NCBI GenBank assembly: GCA_964459845.1
Contig: CAYWOC010000002.1
Location: forward strand, 1 to 64,000
DNA: 64,000 nucleotides
Direction: 5' to 3'
From: CALZFJ01 sp964459845
GTDB lineage: Bacteria; Bacteroidota; Bacteroidia; Bacteroidales; Muribaculaceae
In this document: positions 33,477 through 42,052 of the stretch, in pieces
How the letters are laid out: the number at the start of each line of letters is the position of its first letter
Position numbering within the stretch: position 1 is the stretch's first letter
The notes under the pieces: generated by a model
Seen by the model: the letters and a program-made list of their open reading frames with translations, nothing else
Told to the model about the DNA's origin: nothing
Databases searched by the model: none
Translations under genes and position numbers: made by a program

Positions 33477-33550
33477 TTGCACATAGTGTGCCAATTTTAA
33501 TGTGATGCCATTTTTTGCCATTTTGTCATATTCCAATCATTTTATGCCAC
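33477..33550 (-). promoter_or_regulatory. -24/-12-like motif and TGCCA repeats upstream of groES
   Basis: Read leftward, TTGGCACACTATGTGCAA (33494-33477) has GG and GC separated by 10 bases, the sigma-54 spacing, and is also an imperfect palindrome. Further TGCCA copies lie at 33501-33550 on the plus strand. No TAnnTTTG is seen closer to groES. The assignment is tentative. Confidence 0.35.
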
Positions 33551-33598
33551 CACGCACATTTTTTCATATTTTTTCGCAATAAAAACACTCTTTTTCTC

Positions 33599-33629
33599 TT
33601 GCATTAGTTGTATATGAATATTAATTTTG
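33599..33629 (+). promoter_or_regulatory. Promoter of the UDP-glucuronate decarboxylase gene
   Basis: TTG at 33599-33601 and TAATTTTG at 33622-33629, 20 bp apart, 40 bases before the ATG. Confidence 0.55.
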
Positions 33630-33668
33630 TCATCGATTTCAATCCTATTCAATTTGAATTAATTATAT

Positions 33669-34604
33669 ATGAAAAAGATATTAGTAACAGGTGGTGCAGG
33701 ATTTATTGGCTCACACTTATGCGAGAGATTGCTTAATGACGGGAATTATGTGATATGCCTTGACAACTATTTCACGGGTTCGACCGATAATATAAAGCAT
33801 CTGGTTGCCAATCCGAATTTCGAGGCAGTAGAACATGATGTCAAGAATCCATTCTACACTAATGTCGATGAAGTTTACAATCTTGCGTGTCCGGCTTCTC
33901 CCATACACTATCAATACGACCCTGTTGATACAATAAAAACGTGCGTCATGGGAACGCTTAATTTCATCGAGCTTGCAAAGCGTGTGGAAGCAAAATTCCT
34001 TCAAGCATCCACAAGCGAGGTGTATGGCGACCCTGTCATCCATCCACAGGTCGAAAGCTACTGGGGCAATGTAAATCCTATAGGAATACGATCTTGCTAT
34101 GACGAGGGCAAACGTTGCGCCGAAACTATGTGTATGGACTTTCACCGCCAAACTGACGTTGTAATCAAAATCATCAGAATATTCAACACCTATGGACCTC
34201 GTATGCACCCTAATGACGGCCGTGTGGTGTCGAATATGGTCATTCAGGCTTTGCGTGGCGAGGACATCACAGTGTATGGCGACGGCAGCCAGACGCGCAG
34301 TATCCAATACGTTGACGATTTGGTCGAAGGCATGATTCGCATGATGGCGACAGATGATTCTTTTGCTGGGCCTGTAAACATCGGCAATCCTCATGAATTC
34401 ACAATACGCCAACTTGCCGAAAAAGTAATCGAATTGGTGGGCTCTAAATCGAAAATCATATATAAACCTCTGCCGAGCGACGACCCGAAGCGCCGTCAGC
34501 CAAACATTGCTCTTGCCCACAAGATGCTCAATGGATGGGAACCCAAAATTCAGCTTGAAGACGGACTGAAACGCGTAATCGATTATTTCCGACCGATTAT
34601 ATAA
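33669..34604 (+). CDS. uxs: UDP-glucuronate decarboxylase (UDP-xylose synthase)
   Basis: 311 residues of the extended SDR fold. The NAD site is GGAGFIGSHLCERLL. The catalytic tyrosine and lysine are in SCYDEGKRCAE, and STSEVYGDP holds the serine/threonine of the catalytic set. The family-specific pieces NLACPASPIHYQYDP, RIFNTYGPRMHPNDGRVVSN and YGDGSQTRSIQYVDDLV match UXS enzymes, which turn UDP-glucuronate into UDP-xylose. The product could feed the polysaccharide operon nearby. It is 31 bases upstream of the receiver-kinase gene, so cotranscription is likely. Confidence 0.92.
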   Translation: MKKILVTGGAGFIGSHLCERLLNDGNYVICLDNYFTGSTDNIKHLVANPNFEAVEHDVKNPFYTNVDEVYNLACPASPIHYQYDPVDTIKTCVMGTLNFIELAKRVEAKFLQASTSEVYGDPVIHPQVESYWGNVNPIGIRSCYDEGKRCAETMCMDFHRQTDVVIKIIRIFNTYGPRMHPNDGRVVSNMVIQALRGEDITVYGDGSQTRSIQYVDDLVEGMIRMMATDDSFAGPVNIGNPHEFTIRQLAEKVIELVGSKSKIIYKPLPSDDPKRRQPNIALAHKMLNGWEPKIQLEDGLKRVIDYFRPII

Positions 34605-34635
34605 CAATACATAAAAACGATTTTACTTTATCATT

Positions 34636-35772
34636 ATGGCAGTAGAGATTATTCCTTCAGAATATAAGATATTAATTGTAGATGATATCCAGTCGAATAT
34701 CATATTGCTGCAAGCGATATTAAAGCACAACAAGTTTCAGACGATAACCGCAATGAGCGGCTATGAGGGACTAAGCAAAATTAAGACCGAATCGCCAGAC
34801 CTTGTGCTGCTTGATGTCATGATGCCCGACATTAGCGGATATGAAGTAGCGTCGCGTGTAAAATCTGACCCTGCCACAAAAGATATTCCTATAATTTTTG
34901 TAACGGCTTTAAGCGACCCGAGCAATATAGTAGAAGGCTTCGAGCATGGATGCAACGATTACATAACCAAGCCGTTCAATTCGGCCGAGATCATGACTCG
35001 AATAAAGCACCAGCTTGCCATTGTGGCAAGCCACAGAATCATCTTGAAGCAAAACGAAGAGCTGCGCAATGTGATTACGAGCCGCGACAAGCTTTATTCG
35101 GTAATCGCCCACGACTTGCGCTCGCCTCTAAGCTCCATGAAGATGGCTCTTGATATGCTCGTGAGCTGCTTGAGCAAGGATGAAATTGGCGACGACATGT
35201 ATGAATTGCTGACTTCCACCGACCAAACTACCGAGGAACTGTTCATGCTGCTCGACAACCTGCTGAAATGGACAAAGACTCAACTCGGCAAGCTGAATGT
35301 AGTGTTTCAGAATATCGACTTCGGGCAGACTGTCGCCGGTGTAGTCGAGACACTTGTCCCAATTGCAAACCTTAACAGCATCACACTTACATTAGACAAC
35401 AAAAGCGAAGGCACAGTATATGCCGATGCCGACATGATAAAGACCATACTTCGCAATCTAATCATCAATGCGATGAAATTCAGCCACAATGGTTACACTA
35501 TCGACATACGCACCTACACCGAAGACGGCTACAACGTGTGCGTGGTGCAAGACCACGGCATAGGCATCAGTGAAGAGAATCAGGAGGCATTGAGGAATGC
35601 GATATCAATCACCACCGCAGGAGCGCGAAAGGAAGAGGGCTCAGGACTCGGGCTGCAACTTTGCCGGGATTTCACCCAAATGAATCATGGTAAATTCTGG
35701 TTCACATCCAAGGAGGGTGAAGGCTCATCATTCTTCTTCTCAATTCCCAAACATAATACTGAGGATAATTAG
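34636..35772 (+). CDS. Receiver-histidine kinase hybrid (REC-HisKA-HATPase)
   Basis: 378 residues, soluble. A receiver domain (about 8-125: ILIVDDIQSN, DLVLLDVMMPDISGYEV, IIFVTA, ITKPFNSAEI) is followed by a HisKA helix pair (about 150-215, phospho-acceptor in VIAHDLRSPLSSMKMA). The HATPase then has its N box NLIINAMKFSHNG, G1 VQDHGIGIS and G2 EGSGLGLQLC. The receiver-first order means it is probably switched by another kinase or reports to one, rather than sensing outside signals itself. It lies between uxs and the polysaccharide operon and may regulate them; this is inferred from location. Confidence 0.88.
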   Translation: MAVEIIPSEYKILIVDDIQSNIILLQAILKHNKFQTITAMSGYEGLSKIKTESPDLVLLDVMMPDISGYEVASRVKSDPATKDIPIIFVTALSDPSNIVEGFEHGCNDYITKPFNSAEIMTRIKHQLAIVASHRIILKQNEELRNVITSRDKLYSVIAHDLRSPLSSMKMALDMLVSCLSKDEIGDDMYELLTSTDQTTEELFMLLDNLLKWTKTQLGKLNVVFQNIDFGQTVAGVVETLVPIANLNSITLTLDNKSEGTVYADADMIKTILRNLIINAMKFSHNGYTIDIRTYTEDGYNVCVVQDHGIGISEENQEALRNAISITTAGARKEEGSGLGLQLCRDFTQMNHGKFWFTSKEGEGSSFFFSIPKHNTEDN

Positions 35773-35808
35773 TATATTTTTGGGGTGAACAGCGAAACTC
35801 TCATAACA

Positions 35809-35853
35809 CGACGGAGGTCTTCCAGCATCAACAGGAAGCCCTCCGTCGGTTTA
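35809..35853 (-). terminator. Terminator between the hybrid kinase and the polysaccharide operon
   Basis: CGACGGAGG (35809-35817) pairs with CCTCCGTCG (35840-35848), with a further TTCC/GGAA inside. It is followed by TTTATT on the plus strand and lies between convergent genes, so it probably works both ways. Confidence 0.75.
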
Positions 35854-35909
35854 TTCATTATAATTGATTATAATTGGGACGGTTTGCTATGCGCCTTACT
35901 CCCACACAA

Positions 35910-36971
35910 TCATCTCTGCAATTTCAAATCGGCAATCACAGGTTTGTGGTCGCTCAAATCCTTATCTAATGTGTGATAATTTCTTACATCAAAATTCTTA
36001 TCCACAAATATGTAATCAATTCTGAACACCTTGCCATAGTAGCGATAAGTGGCGCCATATCCATTACCCCCCTTCTTGAATCCATCAGTCAAGAATTCAT
36101 TAAACACTTGATAAGTGAACGATGCTGGAGTATCATTGAAGTCGCCACACAAGAACACAGGCAACTCCGACTGTTTCATCAGTTTTCTCACATATAGAGC
36201 TTGCTGCGCCCGCTTCTCAGCATTTTCAGTTGCGGAATTCTCAAGGCTGCCAGCCAATCCGCCGGCAAGTTCCTTGCCCTTGTCGGCTTTACGCATAATG
36301 CGGCTGACATTTGTGGTCTGGAAATGGGCATTAAATATCCTCACAGTGTCGTTACCTTTCACAATATCACACCACAGCGCACTGTTTGGAGAATTTCTGA
36401 ACGGAATATACCCATGCTTTATTATAGGATAATTGCTATACACCGCAAGACCATTCTTCTTATCCACCCTCGGAGCATAGGAGAACTTCAGCACTTGGCT
36501 GAATATGCTATCCACGCTGTCGGTTGTGAAATTGCCTTGCGAGCCATATTCCTGCATACAGAAAACATCCACTTTGTTCTCTTTCAAGAAATCTACAATC
36601 TCTTTGGCTGAATATCCTGTATAGTCATTATTGAACACGCAGACATTATATGTACCCACTCTTATAGCTTCATCGTCTTCTCCCGCTTTTTCATCTCCGA
36701 ACTGATACATGGCAGACATATAGCCCCAATTTGCGGCTATGGCTAAAATTGGTATCACAGCCCACACTTTCCATCTGCAAAGCCAATATAAGAAAGCGGC
36801 ACAATTAGCTATTAACAAAGCTGGAGTCGCAAGTCCAAGCACCACCATAAATGATGAGCTGCTTGGATTAATATATTTTGCAAGCACTGCCAATGCGAGA
36901 ACTCCGCCAAGCACTATTGTGCAAAATACCGACAAATAATATACTGATTTTTTTAATGCTACCCTACCCAT
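35910..36971 (-). CDS. Membrane-anchored endonuclease/exonuclease/phosphatase family protein
   Basis: 353 residues from the ATG at 36971, chosen because AAGGAG lies directly before it; the longer frame overlaps the preceding gene. Two or three N-terminal membrane segments (SVYYLSVFCTIVLGGVLALA, then MVVLGLATPALLIANCAAFL) precede an EEP domain. The motifs are VGTYNVCVFNN, DVFCMQEYGSQ, FNAHFQTT, FLCGDFNDTPASF and the terminal LSDHKPVIADL, so the catalytic Glu, Asp, Asn and His are all present. Substrates in this superfamily include nucleic acids and phospholipids; here it is unknown. It is the last gene of the polysaccharide operon, 17 bases after the glycosyltransferase. Confidence 0.8.
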   Translation of the reverse strand: MGRVALKKSVYYLSVFCTIVLGGVLALAVLAKYINPSSSSFMVVLGLATPALLIANCAAFLYWLCRWKVWAVIPILAIAANWGYMSAMYQFGDEKAGEDDEAIRVGTYNVCVFNNDYTGYSAKEIVDFLKENKVDVFCMQEYGSQGNFTTDSVDSIFSQVLKFSYAPRVDKKNGLAVYSNYPIIKHGYIPFRNSPNSALWCDIVKGNDTVRIFNAHFQTTNVSRIMRKADKGKELAGGLAGSLENSATENAEKRAQQALYVRKLMKQSELPVFLCGDFNDTPASFTYQVFNEFLTDGFKKGGNGYGATYRYYGKVFRIDYIFVDKNFDVRNYHTLDKDLSDHKPVIADLKLQR

Positions 36972-36987
36972 AATACAATCTCCTTTT

Positions 36988-38199
36988 TTAAGAGGCGCGT
37001 TTGGCTTTTTCCCAAGCTCCATTTTTGCCACTTCGCCTTTTTAAATAGAAAAATCCTTTTATCACATTCACATTCATGAATAAAAAGTAATATGGAATGT
37101 AAAGATATTTGTTCTTGATCGATTTTTTCGACAAAATATACCCCCAAATGCCCAGCACATAGAACAGAATCTGCCCTGCCATCACTGTCAAATACACAAT
37201 ATTTTCCGGCTCAAGTGCAAGAAGAGCGACATTGATGGGAATAAGCAAGAACAGCATCACTGGAGTTATCGACCAGCGCAGCACCCGGTGCGACACATAT
37301 TGGAAACTCATAACTCCATATTTAAATATGTTGAACAATGCCCGAAGTCGCCATATCGATTGCAAACCTCCAGCCGCAATACGCACCTTTCGCTTCTCTT
37401 CTTCTGCCATATCTGCCGAGCCTCGCTCTATGGCGTATGCCTCATCACAATATTCTATCTTATATCCCTGCTGGGCTATGCGCATCGACATTATAAAGTC
37501 ATCGAGCAGCGTGTCGTTCTCCATTTTGACAAATAGATTTCTGCGAATCGCAAACAATTCTCCCGCAGCTCCGACAGCGGTACACAGCTCCGAGTCCATT
37601 TTTTTCAATGCCGACTCATATCGCCAATACATGCCCTCACCACCCGATGCGGCGTTGTCCTTAGCCTTCACCTCTATTCTTTTTTCTCCAGCCACACATC
37701 CCACCTTAGGGTTGCGCATGAAGCATTCAGCGATCTTCTTTATTGCATCTTCATTGAGCATCGTATTGGCATCGGTGAACACCACAATCGGTGTTTCTAT
37801 GAAGTCTATGGCACGATTTAATGCAGCCGTTTTCCCTTTACGTTCAGGGGAATAAAGCACCCTCACATCATCATATTCCGCCAGCAGTTCATTAGTCTTG
37901 TCGGTACTTCCGTCTGTCACCCACACTATATGCAATTTCCCATCGACGTACTTCAGCGCACGGTTGTTTTCCATTTTCTCGGCTATTACAGCTTCCTCGT
38001 TATATGCTGCAATCAACAGAGTAGCCTCAGGATAATCAGCTTCGACTTCTCCCTTTTTGTCTTTTGGCGAGAATGCACATTTTATCTTCACCAGCAACCA
38101 CAGCACTGCACCATACCCCACATAAGTGTAAACTATGAGCAGAATACTAATATAAAATAATACTTTAAGACAGTCCATATACATACTCTCGGTAATCAA
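36988..38199 (-). CDS. Membrane glycosyltransferase family 2
   Basis: 403 residues. An N-terminal membrane segment (about 10-30) comes before a GT-A domain: TLLIAAYNEEAVIAEKM, VWVTDGSTDKTNELL, KGKTAALNRAI, FTDANTML (DxD-type), GEGMYWRYESALKKMDSE, and the late DDFIMSMRIAQQGY with a Q..RW-like GLQSIWRLRALF. Two or more C-terminal membrane segments follow. This is the layout of processive or lipid-linked polysaccharide synthases. Its start overlaps the preceding gene's stop by ATGA, so they are translated together. The sugar is unknown. Confidence 0.85.
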   Translation of the reverse strand: MITESMYMDCLKVLFYISILLIVYTYVGYGAVLWLLVKIKCAFSPKDKKGEVEADYPEATLLIAAYNEEAVIAEKMENNRALKYVDGKLHIVWVTDGSTDKTNELLAEYDDVRVLYSPERKGKTAALNRAIDFIETPIVVFTDANTMLNEDAIKKIAECFMRNPKVGCVAGEKRIEVKAKDNAASGGEGMYWRYESALKKMDSELCTAVGAAGELFAIRRNLFVKMENDTLLDDFIMSMRIAQQGYKIEYCDEAYAIERGSADMAEEEKRKVRIAAGGLQSIWRLRALFNIFKYGVMSFQYVSHRVLRWSITPVMLFLLIPINVALLALEPENIVYLTVMAGQILFYVLGIWGYILSKKSIKNKYLYIPYYFLFMNVNVIKGFFYLKRRSGKNGAWEKAKRAS

Positions 38200-39350
38200 T
38201 GTTTTACGTTATTCAAAATCTCGTCATAAAGATACAGCATTCGTTCTGCGGTATGCCTCCACGAGAAGTGTTTCACACGTTCCAATCCATATCGCACTTG
38301 CTCATCATAATATTCAGTATCTGTCTCCAGACGCAATATGGCATCTGCTACACACGAAGGATTCGACACATCGACAAGTAGCGCTCCATCTCCGGCGATT
38401 TCTGGCATAGCCGATTTATCACCCGCCACTACGGGTGTTCCGCACGCCATAGCCTCAAGCATAGGGATACCGAAACTCTCTCTGAATGATGTGTATAAAA
38501 ACACTTTTGCGCCGCCATATATATAAGGAAGTTCCTTATTAGGGATATACCCCGGCACAACGATATGGGGACGAATATGGCTGCACCCGATTTCTTTTAA
38601 TATTTCGTCGAGTATCGGCTCTTTTATGTCTGCTATCAGCAGCGGCAGTTGCTTCTTCGACCGTTCCAAGTATAAGCTAAAAGCCTTTAATGTGCCTGGC
38701 ACATTCTTTTTAGGATCGGTATTTCCCAAGAAAAACAGATACTCATCGGCATCGATGTATTTTTTTGCAATCTCAGCGGCATTCGCCAAAGGCTTAAAAT
38801 GCTCGCTGTATCCATTATACACCACCTCAAGCTTATCATCAGGCAGACCAAGAGTGCTTCCTATGGTATTCTTTTCCGATTCCGACACAGTGACAACCTT
38901 GCTGCATTTCTTCAATATCCTTGGAACGACAAATCTGCGATACACCCTGCCGAGGTTTTGATATAGCGACTTGTTCGCTTCCTGACGAGGTTCAAGGAAT
39001 ATCACATCGTGAAGCGTCAATACAAGCGGAACACGGCAGAAAATAGGTGCGGTATTGCTGGTGCAGTGCAACAAGTCAATCTTGTGGCGGCAGACTGCCA
39101 TCGGCAAAGCCACCTGTTCCCACAACGGATACGATGGACATTTCAGCTCTACGATATGCACATTTTTGCTGCTCTTCAAGCACACATCATCTCCCGGAGC
39201 CACAAACACATAATATTCATCTTGCGTGTCGAGCCGTTGCAACTCGCGTATAAATTCCAAAGCCACAAAATCCATTCCATGTTTATTCGCACGGAATATT
39301 CTTTGAGCCTCAATACCTATTCTCATCGCCTCATCTATTTTTTTAATCAA
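38196..39350 (-). CDS. Glycosyltransferase family 4 (GT-B)
   Basis: 384 residues; the start may be the ninth codon (MRIGIEAQRIFR). The N-terminal acceptor half has LLHCTSNTAPIFCRVPLVLT and LHDVIFLE. The C-terminal half carries the family signature: FLGNTDPKKNVPGTLKAF, PGYIPNKELPYIYGGAKVFL, SFRESFGIPMLEAMACGTPV and the last VVAGDKSAMPEIAGDGALLV with the EX7E glutamates. It transfers a sugar from a nucleotide donor with retention, probably mannose or glucose; which is not readable. It is in the operon, 26 bases after the preceding gene. Confidence 0.88.
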   Translation of the reverse strand: MIKKIDEAMRIGIEAQRIFRANKHGMDFVALEFIRELQRLDTQDEYYVFVAPGDDVCLKSSKNVHIVELKCPSYPLWEQVALPMAVCRHKIDLLHCTSNTAPIFCRVPLVLTLHDVIFLEPRQEANKSLYQNLGRVYRRFVVPRILKKCSKVVTVSESEKNTIGSTLGLPDDKLEVVYNGYSEHFKPLANAAEIAKKYIDADEYLFFLGNTDPKKNVPGTLKAFSLYLERSKKQLPLLIADIKEPILDEILKEIGCSHIRPHIVVPGYIPNKELPYIYGGAKVFLYTSFRESFGIPMLEAMACGTPVVAGDKSAMPEIAGDGALLVDVSNPSCVADAILRLETDTEYYDEQVRYGLERVKHFSWRHTAERMLYLYDEILNNVKH

Positions 39351-39376
39351 ACCCCACTAAACAATGCCTTTACGCA

Positions 39377-40570
39377 TCAGTTATGGTGCTTAAACAGTCC
39401 TATAATCGAATTTATAACCATCATGCCAAAAATCAGCGGCAATCCGAACAAAGCTTTCAGCAACTTTCCATTGAACAGATAATCTGGCACTGAGAAGACA
39501 AAAACCAATATCACTGCCACAAGCAGCACCCACCATTTTATCGCCCAAGTGCTACCCATAATTGTCAGTCCCAGGGCAATTAGGATAATCAGTCCAAACA
39601 GGACGACACGCGGAGGCATAGCCCATTGCAAAAGCTTATTGCAATAGTCCCAGTTGCCTTCGATTGCCGCTTTGGGGCAGCCCCATATTCCATGAAGCAG
39701 ATTATAGAATTGTGCCGAAAGCCATTGGCGGCGTTGTTTATAGTACTGCTCACGCTGGGCTACTTTTTCATTATAAGTATAAATATCATTCAGATATTCA
39801 ATATAGTATTCACGTTTCAGCAAAAAGCGTTCAAGCTGCTTGTCGAGATTTTCCACATCGCGCTGAGTGAAGAATTTCTTAAGTATATTATATTCCAAAG
39901 CCATTCCTGAGCCGTTCAAGCCCGACGACAGTCCAAAGCGTGTGTGCCCTTTTCTGAAAATAGAGTTGTTTATCTCCTCGCTCACCGCATCAAGCACCGA
40001 GATGCTTGTAGTGCAACGCTTTGCACGGCAGTGTGTTTGGACTATCGAACATCCTGAATAGAACGCGTCATTCAGCTTTTCAAGATAATTGTCGTCCACC
40101 TCGTTGTCGGCATCAAGAATCACGATAATATCAAAGCCAAGACGTTCTTCCTCTATATAGTTCATAGCCTTCTTTATTGAATCCGTCTTGGTCTGGCGCA
40201 AGTTGTCGGATGTAAGCACAACTGCCGAGGTGCTTTGCAGCACTCGCTCCGTTTCAGGCTTCAAGCCCACACCCACTACTATTATGTCATACTTGTCGCG
40301 CGGATATTTCTGTTCAAGAAATTTATCAACCGATTTCTTTATCAAATCGTCAGAACCACAAGCCGTGAAAATAATTCCAAACCGATATTTCTTTTTAGCT
40401 GCTGTGTATTCGTTATGGCGTTTGCTTAATGCCTTGAGCGAAAACAAAAGCAGATAAAGCACTGCAACCAAGAAAAACAGATACACTATGGCATCTATTA
40501 TAGAATACGCCAAATGCTGTTGCTCTGGTGAATACAAAAAATCATGTAAAATTTTCAATATCTGTTCCAT
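39377..40570 (-). CDS. Membrane glycosyltransferase family 2
   Basis: 397 residues. A membrane segment near residues 18-45 (DAIVYLFFLVAVLYLLLFSL) is followed by a GT-A domain with RFGIIFTACGSDDLIKKSVD, LTSDNLRQTKTDSIKKAMNY, FDIIVILDADNEVDDNYLEK (DxD) and SGLNGSGMALEYNILK. Two or three membrane segments end the protein. It is more divergent than the other family 2 enzyme in this operon, so its role is less certain. It starts 9 bases after the Wzy-like gene. Confidence 0.8.
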   Translation of the reverse strand: MEQILKILHDFLYSPEQQHLAYSIIDAIVYLFFLVAVLYLLLFSLKALSKRHNEYTAAKKKYRFGIIFTACGSDDLIKKSVDKFLEQKYPRDKYDIIVVGVGLKPETERVLQSTSAVVLTSDNLRQTKTDSIKKAMNYIEEERLGFDIIVILDADNEVDDNYLEKLNDAFYSGCSIVQTHCRAKRCTTSISVLDAVSEEINNSIFRKGHTRFGLSSGLNGSGMALEYNILKKFFTQRDVENLDKQLERFLLKREYYIEYLNDIYTYNEKVAQREQYYKQRRQWLSAQFYNLLHGIWGCPKAAIEGNWDYCNKLLQWAMPPRVVLFGLIILIALGLTIMGSTWAIKWWVLLVAVILVFVFSVPDYLFNGKLLKALFGLPLIFGMMVINSIIGLFKHHN

Positions 40571-40579
40571 ATATAAATC

Positions 40580-42052
40580 TTATATATTTTTTTCTTCAAT
40601 TAATTTTCCTTTTGTCTCAAGATACGACTGCTCAAACTTGTCGGTCTTCAATACGATTGACAAGAACGTATATGCGATTATCATCGTCGGGAACTGGCCA
40701 AAAAACGGATTTCCATATGCGCTCAGCAGCAAGCCGAACACTCCACACAGCAATGATGCCGACACTCCGTATAGCTCGCGCTCCTTTACTTTGAACATCA
40801 GTGTGTGCATACATTTCAGCAGCACCATAATAAGCCCGAGCAAATATATTGTCAGCCCCACAACTCCAGTTTCAACCCAAATCTTCACATACCATGAGTC
40901 GTTTGGTATTTGGGTCGTCAGTCGCACTGTGTATTTTAGTCCCTCAGATCCCGACAAGCCAAGTCCTTCACCAAAAGGTTTAGCCTTCAAGTATTCAGCA
41001 AGGCGTGCCTGATTTATCTTTCTGACTTTATATGAGGAATCCTCATTTGGGCGAAATGCTGTTCTCATTCGGCGTATCATCATATTGCCTTCACCTATAT
41101 TTGTGAAAGCAAAGAATACATACATCACTACCAGTACAATTCCGCCCGACATCATCGCCTTGAAATTTTTTGACACCACAGTGAATAGCGCAAGTCCGCC
41201 GAGAGGCACAATCATAGCTCCTCGCGTACCCGACATGAACATCACATAAGTAGAAAGCACTCCCACCAACCCATAGAATATTTTCATGCCTCGGTTCTTG
41301 GCGTAAAACGCCATTATCAGGAATATTATGCCCGATGCGCCCATATTTGAACCGCAATTTCCTCCATCGGTAAAGAATGAGAAATAACGAATCACACCCG
41401 TAGCCAAAATGTGGGTTTTCATCGACTCCGACTCTATCAGCCATGTCATCTCATAGCTGTCGAACCCAATGAATTTCTGCATCAATGCCTTTAGCACGGC
41501 AAGCAGCGAAAATATGGCATACATATTGACTATCAGCTTCACCTGCTTATATTCTTGAATCAGCACTGACGCACAAATTGAACATACCAATCCATAATAC
41601 ATAAGTCCTCTTGAGCGGAACCACAATTCTACCATACCAGTGGGATTCACCAACTCAAGCAAGCAATAAGCCATCCACACCACAGATATGAATGTCAGCA
41701 AGTTTAGTGCATCGTGCCACTGTATGTTTTGTTTCAGCGCAGAATGCACATACATAATCAGCAGCAACGTCACAAACAGCACATCGATAAGCACACTCAC
41801 ACCATCTATCACGATATAGCGCGTGATTCCCATGATGAAATAATTCACCGTGAATATTATGTAGAGCAATATCGAAGGCTTATCAAGAATACCCATTAGG
41901 GTGATGAATGCCAGCGGCATCGATACAACGGCTGTAAACATCATCATATTCCCCACTGACAGGGAATATGCGATGCCCAACAATCCAGCTATACCAAAAA
42001 CAAACCAGTACAGCTTGCCATTGACCAATATGCTATCCTTGAAATTTATCAC
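40580..42052 (-). CDS. O-antigen ligase/Wzy-like polymerase
   Basis: 490 residues with about 11 hydrophobic segments and one large periplasmic loop (about 325-400, including RRMRTAFRPNEDSSYKVRKI and GEGLGLSGSEGLKYTVRLTT). This is the O-antigen ligase (Wzy_C) plan for joining or polymerising lipid-linked repeat units in the periplasm. The start is GTG, overlapping the stop of the Wzz-like gene by one base (TAGTG). It is an inner membrane protein. Low sequence conservation in the family prevents choosing polymerase over ligase, but the neighbouring chain-length protein favours polymerase. Confidence 0.8.
   Translation of the reverse strand: MINFKDSILVNGKLYWFVFGIAGLLGIAYSLSVGNMMMFTAVVSMPLAFITLMGILDKPSILLYIIFTVNYFIMGITRYIVIDGVSVLIDVLFVTLLLIMYVHSALKQNIQWHDALNLLTFISVVWMAYCLLELVNPTGMVELWFRSRGLMYYGLVCSICASVLIQEYKQVKLIVNMYAIFSLLAVLKALMQKFIGFDSYEMTWLIESESMKTHILATGVIRYFSFFTDGGNCGSNMGASGIIFLIMAFYAKNRGMKIFYGLVGVLSTYVMFMSGTRGAMIVPLGGLALFTVVSKNFKAMMSGGIVLVVMYVFFAFTNIGEGNMMIRRMRTAFRPNEDSSYKVRKINQARLAEYLKAKPFGEGLGLSGSEGLKYTVRLTTQIPNDSWYVKIWVETGVVGLTIYLLGLIMVLLKCMHTLMFKVKERELYGVSASLLCGVFGLLLSAYGNPFFGQFPTMIIAYTFLSIVLKTDKFEQSYLETKGKLIEEKNI

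Noticed and set aside
34636..35772. Reading the hybrid kinase as an ordinary response regulator
   Set aside because: It continues past the receiver into complete HisKA and HATPase domains and has no DNA-binding part.
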